NCBI RefSeq assembly: GCF_016908465.1
Contig: NZ_JAFBDY010000001.1
Span: 682,001 to 746,000 of the forward strand
DNA: 64,000 nt
Source: Lysinibacillus composti
Lineage (GTDB): Bacteria; Bacillota; Bacilli; Bacillales_A; Planococcaceae
Direction of reading: 5' to 3'
Positions 53,316-61,487 of this stretch are shown one piece after another. A program made the translations under genes and the position numbers. How positions within the stretch are numbered: the stretch's first letter is position 1; each line of letters starts with the position of its first letter. The notes beneath the pieces are model-generated. The model did not search any database. It was not told the origin of the DNA and was given only the letters and a program-made list of their open reading frames with translations.

Positions 53316-53561
53316 TTAGAAGAAAAATAGGGGAGCAAGAACGACGCCTGCAATGAAACCAATAGCGATTCCGACTCCAAATCTGTCTCTTCTAAAGTAG
53401 CCTACACCGTAGCCGCCGCAATCTCCATCGGGCATAATCCAAACCATATCTCTTTCAATTCTTGTGATATGTCCCACATGTTTTCTACCATTTCGGTCAG
53501 TAATGCAAACTCTTTTTCCTTTAAAGCGGCAACATAAATCATACACTTCTCCGTGATTCAT
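53316..53561 (-). CDS. Small hypothetical protein (81 aa) with C-terminal hydrophobic segment
   Basis: Start ATG 53561 with GGAGGTG. The N-terminal part (MNHGEVYDLCCRFKGKRVCITDRNGRKHVGHITRIERDMVWIMPD) looks like a small beta-barrel, SH3- or Sm-like; then CGGYGVGYFRRDRFG and a hydrophobic tail GVGIAIGFIAGVVLAPLFFF. Three cysteines. No family that I can name. Possibly a spore-envelope or membrane-anchored RNA-binding-like protein, but this is guesswork. Confidence 0.6.
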   Translation of the reverse strand: MNHGEVYDLCCRFKGKRVCITDRNGRKHVGHITRIERDMVWIMPDGDCGGYGVGYFRRDRFGVGIAIGFIAGVVLAPLFFF

Positions 53562-53664
53562 TTTCACACACCTCCTTTTTTTTATTCTAAATAATATATG
53601 TAACGTAAATTGATAGACACGAGTTAATAGTCTAAGGCATATGCTATGAAAAAGGAGAAATTAT

Positions 53665-54504
53665 ATGGCTGTCATAAATACACAACAGCTACTAAATACA
53701 ATTAGTATATTGTCGGATCAGCAGTCAGATAGAAAAGTAGAAGACATTCAGCGTGACATAATCTGTACTCCGTTGAAGGCTTTCTTTCCGAACGTTTCAC
53801 AAGAACAAATATATTACGAACTGTTAGGGAACGGTTTGTTTGGTGCTACTGAAATAATAGATGTAAAGCAGTTGGTAAAAGAACTAGAAGAGAAAAAAAT
53901 ATGGGAAATTGTAGAGGTAGAATATGAACGACTAAGATTATTATGGAATGGTCCCGAAGTGCCAATCTATATTTATCCATTAACCAAATATAGACCCATT
54001 TTAGAGGGCATCGAAGTAAATAAGAATGGCGTTACCTACAATGGTGTTTTATTTCTTTTTGTTACACCAGAATTAGTAGAAACGGAGTTAAAAGCTTTAT
54101 TAGCACATGAATATCATCATATTTGTCGGCTGGCTTTTTTAAACAAATCGCCTAAGGAAATGTTGTTACTAGATTCGCTCATCATTGAGGGGATGGCGGA
54201 AAGCGCGGTAGAGGAATTATATGGTGAACAATGGCTGTCGCCTTGGACGAAGCGATATCCTTTTGAAGAATCGATGACAATTTGGAGAAAGCATTTTGTG
54301 CCGGTATTAAATCAGAAGGGAGTGAAAAATCACCGTAGTTTTTTATTTGGGGAAGGGACCAAAGAATTACCTGATTGGATTGGCTACTGTATTGGGTACA
54401 AGATCGTTCAATCGTTTTTAAAAAAACGTGGACCTATAGAGCAACACATTTTATACAAAACCCTGGCACATAAAATCGTGGAAAAATCTGATTTTAAAAT
54501 TTAG
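53665..54504 (+). CDS. DUF2268 putative zinc-dependent protease
   Basis: A 279-residue protein with the metalloprotease motif HEYHH at residues 148-152 and a downstream acidic ligand candidate in IIEGMAES (Glu175). Matches the DUF2268 (predicted Zn-dependent protease) family, as does the C-terminal PDWIGYCIGYKIVQSFL. No signal peptide, so intracellular. GGAG ribosome-binding site; single gene. Substrate unknown. Confidence 0.85.
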   Translation: MAVINTQQLLNTISILSDQQSDRKVEDIQRDIICTPLKAFFPNVSQEQIYYELLGNGLFGATEIIDVKQLVKELEEKKIWEIVEVEYERLRLLWNGPEVPIYIYPLTKYRPILEGIEVNKNGVTYNGVLFLFVTPELVETELKALLAHEYHHICRLAFLNKSPKEMLLLDSLIIEGMAESAVEELYGEQWLSPWTKRYPFEESMTIWRKHFVPVLNQKGVKNHRSFLFGEGTKELPDWIGYCIGYKIVQSFLKKRGPIEQHILYKTLAHKIVEKSDFKI

Positions 54505-54549
54505 AAAATCATGATTGTCCGTGGGCGAATATAAATATAGAACGATCAA

Positions 54550-54578
54550 TAGAGCTGAATTCATTTTAGCTCTTTTTT
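54550..54578 (+). terminator. Rho-independent terminator
   Basis: AGAGCT pairs with AGCTCT with further AAT/ATT pairing, followed by TTTTTT. Confidence 0.7.
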
Positions 54579-54681
54579 GGTGTTAATTAGTTTAACGAAA
54601 AAATACGACACAAAATTGGTTTTACCGCATCCTTTTTAGGAAAGGGTATATGGGAGAATACAAAACGAAAGGGGAAGGATT

Positions 54682-55413
54682 ATGCTACATTATACAAGAA
54701 AAGGGAATGGTCAAACGTTAGTGTTGGTGCACGGATTTTTAGGTGCCAAGGAAATTTTTAATGAGGTAATCGAAGAATTGACCGCTCAATTTGATGTCAT
54801 TGCAGTCGACTTGCCAGGTCACGGACAAAGTCAGCTCGAAAAAGACAGTTATTCGGTATATGATTATGCGAAAGCTGTAACGAAAGTATTAGAGCATGAA
54901 GGAGTAAAAGAAGCAATATGGCTTGGGCATTCAATGGGTGGCTATATAACATTAGCCGCTCTTGAAAAGAAGATGTTCCCAATCAAAAAAGTGATACTAG
55001 CTTATTCTTCTGATTTGGCGGATAGTGATGAACAAAAAGAGAAGCGAACAAAACAACAACAACAAATACCGGAAATCGGGGTAAATGGGTTCGTTGATGA
55101 AATCATTGAAGCCTTTTTCGGACAAAATGCCACAAAAGAGATGGTAGATATTGCACGAAGAATCGGATATCGTGCAACTGAAAAGGGACTCATTGCCGCA
55201 CTCGATACCATGAAAACTAGACCAAACCAACATCAACTTGTTGAACAGACAAACACAGCCATTCTAGTTCTTGAAGGGGCAGAAGATAAAATAGTAAAAC
55301 CTATTATAGTTCAGAACCCTACAGTCAATAAAATCGTTACAAGCACTGGCCACTTTGGTATGTTAGAAGATCCACAAAGTTTCATTAAGGCAGTGCAAGA
55401 ATTTATAGATTAA
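54682..55413 (+). CDS. Alpha/beta hydrolase
   Basis: A 243-residue serine hydrolase fold: VHGFLGAKEIF (oxyanion region, about residues 15-25), nucleophile elbow GHSMGGY (about 80-86), acid in LEGAEDKIVK and His in STGHFGML. GGGGAAGG ribosome-binding site. Resembles MenH-type esterases, but no menaquinone genes are nearby. Substrate unknown. Confidence 0.9.
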   Translation: MLHYTRKGNGQTLVLVHGFLGAKEIFNEVIEELTAQFDVIAVDLPGHGQSQLEKDSYSVYDYAKAVTKVLEHEGVKEAIWLGHSMGGYITLAALEKKMFPIKKVILAYSSDLADSDEQKEKRTKQQQQIPEIGVNGFVDEIIEAFFGQNATKEMVDIARRIGYRATEKGLIAALDTMKTRPNQHQLVEQTNTAILVLEGAEDKIVKPIIVQNPTVNKIVTSTGHFGMLEDPQSFIKAVQEFID

Positions 55414-55419
55414 AGAAAA

Positions 55420-55495
55420 GAGGTTGGGACATGACCCAACTTAAAAGTGAAGAGCCATGAAAAATGTACGTTCGGTATAATTTTCATGGCTTTTA
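55420..55495 (+). terminator. Terminator with 'gaggttgggaca' repeat start
   Basis: GTTGGG/CCCAAC hairpin at 55423-55440, then AGCCATGAAAA pairing with TTTTCATGGCT at 55453-55491 followed by TT. The leading GAGGTTGGGACAT recalls the ends of the repeat at 31178. Confidence 0.7.
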
Positions 55496-55648
55496 TGATT
55501 GATTCAAGTCAATGACCGTTATTCTCTGCAACTGCAGATGCTTTCCGTGAGGCCACAAGTCTTCTCGCTTCGCTTCGAACATCTTGAAGTTTTTCATAAT
55601 AAAGCTTCTTTGTATCAATCTTTAAAAAATAATCTCCAGTATAATCTC
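55496..55648. other. Possible decayed repeat element
   Basis: Contains CTCTGCAACTGCAGATGC and TCTCGCTTCGCTTCG-type sequence that looks like the edge of a dispersed non-coding repeat common in Bacilli. No supported gene. Confidence 0.3.
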
Positions 55649-56191
55649 TTAACCGTGTTTAGTAAACCGATTAGCGTAGCTACTTGCAACAAACGAATCA
55701 GGTTTAATTTTCGCCTTTAAACCGAGCGAGTTCATACGTGATATCATTTCCTGGACAAAAATGCGGGTTTTATTCTTTTTACCAGAGCCAATGTCAATAT
55801 GGCCTTCAACTGCAAAGTTCGCCCCCTTATAAATGTTCGGCAAAATTATATTAATCAATTGCTCTCGTTTCTCATCTGTAAACAATGAAACAATTTCTTC
55901 AGTTAACGTAGTTTCATACGAGATCCGCTCATGTAAATTCGTCATCCTTCTCGGAATGACAACTCTTCGAAAGCAAGCCCAAACTCCTTTACGTTCCTGC
56001 TGAATGACAATGCCTGTGATAAATATCGTTTCTCTACTATAAACTTGGGAATCTGTACCAAACATTAATTTAAAACTTCCGGTGGGGTCCTTCATAATAA
56101 ACTGCTTAATATTCTGAAATACTTCATCAAACGACATATTTTTGTGACTTAAATTCTGAAAGGTATCTGTAAAATCAAAACCGTTATTCAT
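55649..56191 (-). CDS. YkuK-like protein (DUF458, RNase H-like)
   Basis: A 180-residue protein of the YkuK/DUF458 family. Markers: FQNLSHKNMSFDEVF at the start, FGTDSQVYSRETIFITGIVIQ (about residues 45-65, putative RNase H-like acidic core), and VEGHIDIGSGKKNKTRIFVQEM near the C-terminus. Start 56191 with AAAGGTGG. The function in Bacillus is not established; often linked to sporulation or stress by expression. Confidence 0.85.
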   Translation of the reverse strand: MNNGFDFTDTFQNLSHKNMSFDEVFQNIKQFIMKDPTGSFKLMFGTDSQVYSRETIFITGIVIQQERKGVWACFRRVVIPRRMTNLHERISYETTLTEEIVSLFTDEKREQLINIILPNIYKGANFAVEGHIDIGSGKKNKTRIFVQEMISRMNSLGLKAKIKPDSFVASSYANRFTKHG

Positions 56192-56253
56192 AAATTCCAC
56201 CTTTCTTTTATAAGTGGATGATTTATTACAGTTTATTCAAGCACTGGACCGGA

Positions 56254-56311
56254 TACCCAAACATTTTGAGGAGATTTCTGAAAATTTTCTACTGTTACTA
56301 CGGAAAAGCTT
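56254..56311. repeat. Degenerate copy of a ~55-bp motif also present at 60423-60478
   Basis: Shares with the second site, in the same order, AYACCCA, TTTGAGGAG, AAAMTTTCTA and TTACTACGGMAARGC. The second site lies inside a candidate non-coding RNA. Confidence 0.4.
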
Positions 56312-56390
56312 GATATAACCGAACCGATTGTCCAAAATGAATAGAACCTTATTTTCGAATAATATAGTGGTTGTCTATCCTTAGGATACT

Positions 56391-56695
56391 AAGACCGATT
56401 AGTAGTCAGCCAACTGAAAAAAGGTCTTCATACCACTGATGAAGACCGATTTAGTAATGAGCTAAATGGAAATAGGTCTTCATGTGCTGGATGAAGACTG
56501 AATATGTAGTGATCAGAATGAAAAAAGGTTTTCATAACCCGGATGAAGACCGATTAAGTAGTGAGCCAAATGGAAAAAGGTCTTCATGTGCTGGATGAAG
56601 ACCAATTAAGTAGTGAGCCAATTGAAAAAGGGTCTTCATGTGCTGGATGAAGACCGAATATGTAGTGATCCGAATGAAAAAAGTCTTCATCCTAA
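56391..56695. repeat. Tandem array of about six 52-bp hairpin repeats
   Basis: Units begin AAGACC at 56391, 56442, 56494, 56546, 56598 and 56650 (period 52, first 51, last one incomplete). Each junction forms a stem GGTCTTCAT/ATGAAGACC with a loop such as GTGCTGG. The stretch between stems (gattaagtagtgagccaaatggaaaaa-like) is also repeated, which separates it from a CRISPR array. No coding frame. Confidence 0.85.
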
Positions 56696-56751
56696 GATTC
56701 TTACTTAATCATTGTAAGCCTTTCAATTCATCCTATAAAACCCTCCAAAAT

Positions 56752-56780
56752 TAAAAAAAGATCTCTTCGAAAGAGATCTT
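56752..56780 (-). terminator. Terminator of the 55-residue minus-strand gene
   Basis: AGATCTCTT and AAGAGATCT are perfect 9-bp arms; on the minus strand a run of seven T residues follows. It begins one base after the stop codon. Confidence 0.82.
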
Positions 56781-56948
56781 CTAGAGGAAGTGGGATAAAA
56801 AAGGAATGATATGAAACGTGTTTTCTTTCCAATCATTCATTCGCATATTTGGATCTTCCAACTCAAAAGTTTGTTCTTCAGAGACTTCCTCTCGATTGGT
56901 CAATCGCTTATTTTCATTTTCTACATCTTGCTTCTCACTTTCTTCCAA
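56781..56948 (-). CDS. Small acidic hypothetical protein (55 aa)
   Basis: TTG start at 56948 with AAGGAG ten bases upstream. The product is very acidic at first (LEESEKQDVENENKRLTNREEV) and ends in a short hydrophobic stretch. The strong terminator directly behind it supports transcription on this strand. No family recognised. Confidence 0.5.
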   Translation of the reverse strand: MEESEKQDVENENKRLTNREEVSEEQTFELEDPNMRMNDWKENTFHIIPFLSHFL

Positions 56949-57213
56949 GTATCATCAACTCCTTACTATTATTCTGTTCAATATCTTGAATCTAATGTGT
57001 TTATTTTCAGAGTGATGTTAAGTAAATGCCTATTAGTACTTCAACTTTGATAAAATTGTCGTATTTTTAAAGTTTATTAGGCGTTTTGGTTGATAACAAT
57101 TCATCACAACTCCACCAATTTGTTCATCTTTTCTATTGAAGAAAGGATTTACCTTTTTCCTGCAGAATAAAACCAGAAGTTTGAAAATTCTGTCATCGAT
57201 GGAGGCGAAAGGT

Positions 57214-58671
57214 ATGAAGAAAAATCTGATGAACGTCTTTTTTGCGTGGGTGTTGGTTTTAAGTCTATTTGGATTTAACCACATCGCACAAGCACAAGAA
57301 ACGGACACGATCACGTTAAGCGATTCCATTTCCACAATCGTTCAAGATAAGCTAACTGGAGCGGACGTAAGTATTACAGTGCGAGACCCGATTACGGGGG
57401 AAGTGGTTTATGATTACAATGGAGGAGCGCCAATCAAACCTGCATCCAATATGAAACTGTTAACGACCTCAGCAGCATTAGAGATGCTTGGACAGGATTA
57501 CCGTTTTAGAACAAGCCTTTATACGACGGGGAAACTTTCGAATGGAGTGTTAAAAGGGGATGTATATTTACAAGGGCAAGGAGATCCGACTCTATCTATT
57601 GAAGATTTACAACAATTTGCAGCCAAGTTAAAGGCGAAAGGAATCAACAAAATCGACGGTCGAATTGTTGGCGACGATCAGTGGTTTGACCAGGACCTAT
57701 TAACTCCTGGAATTTGGGCCGATGATGAATCTTATTATTATGCTGCGCCGATTTCAGCTTTAACAACCTCTCCAAACGCAGACTATGATTCGGGTACATT
57801 AATTGTTGATGTAAATGCAACTGAAATGGGAGAAAAACCTACCTTTAACGTAACTCCACATATTGGTGATTTAGAGGTAATCAATGAAGCAGTGACAGTC
57901 GAAAAGGGGCAAAGCGATACCATAACAATTGAACGAACATATCAAACGAACCAGGTAGTTATTAGTGGAAATATTCCTGTTGGAGGAACAAAAAGAGAGT
58001 GGGTCACTGTAAAACATCCAACTACCCATACATTAACAATGTTCCAGTCTGTACTTACTGAAGCTGGAATCAAGGTAACAAAGGATAAAGTGTTCCAAGC
58101 TGCTACACCAAATAGCGCCCAACTGATTACATCAAAGGAATCGATGACACTAGAAGAACTGCTTATTCCATATATGAAGTTAAGTAATAATGGGCATGCG
58201 GACATTTTAGTGAAAACACTTGGAAAAGAGTTCAAACACCATGGTAGTACGAATGCTGGGTTAAAAGTATTGAAAGAATATGGAGAGTCAATTGGCTTAA
58301 ATATGGCAGATTGGCAATTTGAAGACGGTTCTGGAATGTCCCATGATAACAGCGTACCAAGTCTTGTAGTAAGTGAGTTGTTACTTAAAGTACAAGATGA
58401 ACCTTGGTTTGATGAATTCTTTACGAGCCTTCCAGTAGCTGCAAATGGTGAGCGAATGGTAGGGGGAACGTTAAGAAATCGTTTAAATGACCCACTAACT
58501 GCTGGTAAAGTACATGCAAAAACCGGTTCTTTAACAGGAGTTAGTACATTAAGTGGCTATGTCCAAGCAAGTAGTGGACAATGGTACATTTTCAGTGTAT
58601 TGGTCCAAAATAAATTAGGGGCGGTTACCGCAATCGATGAAATTGTAAAATCCATAGCAACAGAATTGTAG
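57214..58671 (+). CDS. D-alanyl-D-alanine carboxypeptidase/endopeptidase, PBP4 (S13) family
   Basis: A 485-residue exported penicillin-binding protein that trims peptidoglycan cross-links. Signal peptide at residues 1-27 (MKKNLMNVFFAWVLVLSLFG to AQA). Active-site motifs: SNMK (Ser78, Lys81), SNN (324-326) and KTG (436-438), with the large insert typical of class C PBP4 enzymes (DacC/PbpE type) between the first two. Start 57214 with GGAGGCGAAAGG; upstream in-frame starts would bury the signal peptide. Single gene with a strong terminator. Confidence 0.93.
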   Translation: MKKNLMNVFFAWVLVLSLFGFNHIAQAQETDTITLSDSISTIVQDKLTGADVSITVRDPITGEVVYDYNGGAPIKPASNMKLLTTSAALEMLGQDYRFRTSLYTTGKLSNGVLKGDVYLQGQGDPTLSIEDLQQFAAKLKAKGINKIDGRIVGDDQWFDQDLLTPGIWADDESYYYAAPISALTTSPNADYDSGTLIVDVNATEMGEKPTFNVTPHIGDLEVINEAVTVEKGQSDTITIERTYQTNQVVISGNIPVGGTKREWVTVKHPTTHTLTMFQSVLTEAGIKVTKDKVFQAATPNSAQLITSKESMTLEELLIPYMKLSNNGHADILVKTLGKEFKHHGSTNAGLKVLKEYGESIGLNMADWQFEDGSGMSHDNSVPSLVVSELLLKVQDEPWFDEFFTSLPVAANGERMVGGTLRNRLNDPLTAGKVHAKTGSLTGVSTLSGYVQASSGQWYIFSVLVQNKLGAVTAIDEIVKSIATEL

Positions 58672-58686
58672 AACGATAATTAGTTG

Positions 58687-58727
58687 AAGATCTCGTCAAT
58701 CACGAATTGGTTGACGAGATCTTTTTT
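58687..58727 (+). terminator. Rho-independent terminator
   Basis: AAGATCTCGTCAA pairs with TTGACGAGATCTT over TCACGAATTGG-type loop, followed by TTTT. Confidence 0.88.
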
Positions 58728-58769
58728 AAAATAATGAATAGAACAGCGTAACAATACTCCGATCATACT

Positions 58770-59255
58770 CTACCGCCAACGCAATGAAATAATTAAGCCG
58801 CAACAATTTGAATTCGCTTCTTTTGGTGTGAATTCTAATCGTAAGCCATCAGGATTGTAAGTAACTTTTACTTCAGATTTAACGTCAATTGAACTAATTA
58901 AACGGTCGACTTCACGCTTATCAGAACGTTGAGCTTCACTCATAATTTGCTCACCAAATTCTTTTGATGAAGCTAATTAATTTAGTACTTTGCTGGCATC
59001 TTCCATAAGTTTTTTCGTATGATTTGCGGATTCATACAAAAGATCAGGATCAACAGGCGGATATTGATATTCATTTGCCGGTTGATTTGTTGGTTGATTC
59101 GACCGTTGAACAATAGGTTGGTCCATTTGATGATTTCTCTGATAATTCTCTTGATACAAAAGGCTAGGATTCACAAAGTGCATCTGAGCGACAGGGTAAT
59201 GATTTGTATATACATAAGGGAGCTGAGGGAAAATAGGGTGAAATAAGTAATACAA
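58770..59255 (-). pseudogene. Gene of unknown function split by an in-frame TAA stop
   Basis: A Pro/Gln/Tyr-rich 92-codon reading frame (start TTG 59255 with GAGGAGG) ends KLMEDASKVLN then TAA at 58977-58979. The same frame continues open for 68 more codons (LASSKEFGEQIMSEAQ to NCCGLIISLRWR) before TAG. The two halves read like one helical-plus-beta protein of about 161 residues, with CAA (Gln) changed to TAA at the break. No family function known; the composition suggests a spore coat-like protein. The second half also has an internal ATG at about 58943. Confidence 0.65.
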
Positions 59256-59458
59256 TAGGTGTCCTCCTCGAAAAAGTCATACTATTCCTAGATGTATGTA
59301 AGTGGCTTGAACTATAAATAGGTAGATGTCATGTTATTTTCGTCATTTCCAAAAATGGAACAACTTCATAGTGGTAACTAATTTTCACGGATTGTCTAGT
59401 CTTTATGAAACCTAATTGGACATATATACGTATATGTAAGAAACTGGGGGTGCGAGGC

Positions 59459-60163
59459 ATGAATCGATATTCGATAAATGAATTTATTAAAAATACTGAG
59501 CAAGTGGATAAAGGGGAAGGTTTTTTTGAATTAGAAACTCCGCGTTTACTCGAAGTGAATTTGAATGGTCTCGTTTGGGCGAAGGCGGGCTCAATGGTGG
59601 CTTATCACGGGAAAATCAAGTTTGAGCGTGAAGGTATTTTAGAACACGGTCTTGGTACAATGTTCAAAAAGGCTTTGACTGGTGAAGGTGCTTCCCTTAT
59701 GAAAGCTAATGGAGATGGCAAATTATATCTAGCGGACAGTGGTAAAAAAATCATTATTCTCCATTTAGAGAACGAAGCCATTTTTGTTAATGGGAATGAC
59801 CTACTTGCCTTCGAACCATCAATCAACCACAAAATCAAAATGATGAAAAAAGTTGCAGGAATGATGGCAGGCGGTTTATTTAATATTCGATGTGAGGGAA
59901 CGGGTTTAATTGCCATTACCTCTCATTATGAACCACTTACATTACGTGTAACACCTGGTAAACCGATCATTACCGATCCTAATGCAACTGTTGCATGGTC
60001 TGGAAATCTTCAACCTGAATTCCAAACAGATATCACGCTTAAAACATTCCTAGGAAGAGGTAGTGGTGAATCCATTCAAATGAGATTTGAAGGTGATGGC
60101 TTTGTTATCGTCCAACCATTTGAAGAGACTTACTATAAGCAAGCACAAAGTTATGGTGGATAA
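59459..60163 (+). CDS. AIM24 family protein
   Basis: A 234-residue beta-rich protein of the AIM24/TIGR00266 family. Diagnostic LLEVNLNGLVWAKAGSMVAYHGKIKFERE (residues about 30-58), GEGASLMKANGDGKLYLAD, and GSGESIQMRFEGDGFVIVQPFE at the C-terminus. Start 59459 chosen at the Met after GGGGGTGCGAGG. Bacterial members have no firm function; some are linked to membrane or tellurium-type stress proteins. Confidence 0.87.
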   Translation: MNRYSINEFIKNTEQVDKGEGFFELETPRLLEVNLNGLVWAKAGSMVAYHGKIKFEREGILEHGLGTMFKKALTGEGASLMKANGDGKLYLADSGKKIIILHLENEAIFVNGNDLLAFEPSINHKIKMMKKVAGMMAGGLFNIRCEGTGLIAITSHYEPLTLRVTPGKPIITDPNATVAWSGNLQPEFQTDITLKTFLGRGSGESIQMRFEGDGFVIVQPFEETYYKQAQSYGG

Positions 60164-60263
60164 TTAAGGCTGACTCGAGTTGTATAACTAATGTCTTCAA
60201 AACTAATAAATAATCCAATTTTACCAGTAAAAATTTTTGACTTTTTTCTTTGAAGGTGCTTAC

Positions 60264-60290
60264 TTGCACATCGAATTACAATCATATAAT
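60264..60290 (+). promoter_or_regulatory. Possible promoter of the candidate ncRNA
   Basis: TTGCAC, 15-base spacer, perfect TATAAT at 60285-60290. Spacing is short, so strength is uncertain. Confidence 0.4.
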
Positions 60291-60296
60291 ATAACA

Positions 60297-60551
60297 TTAA
60301 AGCTGCGTTGTTCGTATCATATTAAGTTTTAACCTTTAACTGTAAACAGGGAGTTTTATATTGAAGATGGAATGGCGAGCGTCACACTGCGGTGAATGAT
60401 GATATACAGGATATCTTTTGCGAACACCCACTTTGAGGAGTGGTGGTTTAAAACTTTCTATAATTACTACGGCAAGGCGGCTTTGCCATACATAATGTAT
60501 AGCAAGGCTTAGAAGGCACTCTTACAAGAAATTGTACGAGTGCCTTTCTTT
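60297..60551 (+). ncRNA. Candidate structured non-coding RNA or long leader
   Basis: About 250 bases without a real reading frame, starting after a TATAAT box and ending in a strong terminator (AAGGCACTC-CTTACAA against TTGT-GAGTGCCTT, then TTCTTT, 60509-60551). Inside are stems such as ACCCACT/AGTGGTGGT (60425-60448) and GATAT/ATATC, and a 12-codon frame (TTG 60360 to TGA) after GGGAG. A shorter related copy of its central motif lies at 56254. No Rfam family recognised by eye. Confidence 0.45.
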
Positions 60552-60652
60552 ATGCTTTAGAAGTTGAATGGAATTTTATAGTAATAACCTTGAGTACAAG
60601 ATATAATGGTGGAAATTGGACATTAAATTTGTTTTAAGGGGGATTTGATATC

Positions 60653-61377
60653 GTAATTAACAAGGTATTAAAAGTCAATTTATTACTTTTAATTATATGT
60701 TCATTTTTAATCGGTTGCTCTCACAATGAACACGATTTGGAGAAAGTGAAAGGTGTTAATGTAACCTATAGTGAGTTATTTAAAACCTTTGATGGGCTTG
60801 ATGAAAGAAGTAATATTACATACTATAAGCCTTTACCTATGAAGAAATAGAATCCACTTTCCCTATACAAGTTCAGAAGGATATAAATATACTAAGATCC
60901 GATCCGTTGCCCTTCGAAGTTGATGAGGAAAAAGCATATCTTGTAACATTTGAAGATGAAGAGGGAGAAGTGAAGAATCAAGTACAGCTAAGCTATCTCA
61001 GCAAGTCCGAATATGATAAAGTAGATAATTTTTTTATCATCTCAGTAACAGAAGTTAATGAAAATCCACTTGAAGGATATATTCTTTCGGATGAATATGA
61101 TACAGTTGGCAACAAATTAAAAAAAGAGATGTTAACAGAAGATTTACCTATTTTCCAACAGGTAATTACTACTAATAGTGCTTTGTTGTATAGATATTAT
61201 GAATATGATGAGGCCAAGGATCAAGTAGGAGTTGTTGGAACGTCTGCAAATGAGATTTATTCTTATTATAACGGATATGTCTATCACATCGGTTACAATA
61301 TTGATAGGAAGAAAAATACAGATAAAGTACAAGAAGAAATGCTTAAAATAACCCGTGATTACATATTAGGTAACTAA
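60653..61377 (+). pseudogene. Lipoprotein gene with frameshift and no standard start codon
   Basis: Frame 1 (from 60653) encodes a lipoprotein signal with INKVLKVNLLLLIICSFLIGC and runs to TAG at 60848. The continuation YEEIESTFPIQVQKDINILR and on to 61377 is in another frame, joined near 60830 at AAGCCTTTACC. Together about 240 residues would result. No ATG, GTG or TTG is at the expected start; ATT or ATC follows GGGGG. Family not recognised. Read as a decayed gene, although the 156-codon C-terminal frame stays open. Confidence 0.65.
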
Positions 61378-61448
61378 TTGTAATGGTACTATTTAATCCA
61401 AGCCAAAACTGACACAACAATCTATTTTGACATTCTTTATTTTATTAA

Positions 61449-61487
61449 AAAAAGCGATCTTGTGTTGACAGAAGGATCGCTTTAATT
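61449..61487. terminator. Shared terminator of convergent genes
   Basis: AAAGCGATC pairs with GATCGCTTT over a 15-base loop with A and T tracts. It overlaps the LysR stop codon. Confidence 0.78.

Noticed and set aside
56391..56695. CRISPR array
   Set aside because: Repeat-like stems are regularly spaced, but the 'spacers' are homologous to each other and no cas genes are present.
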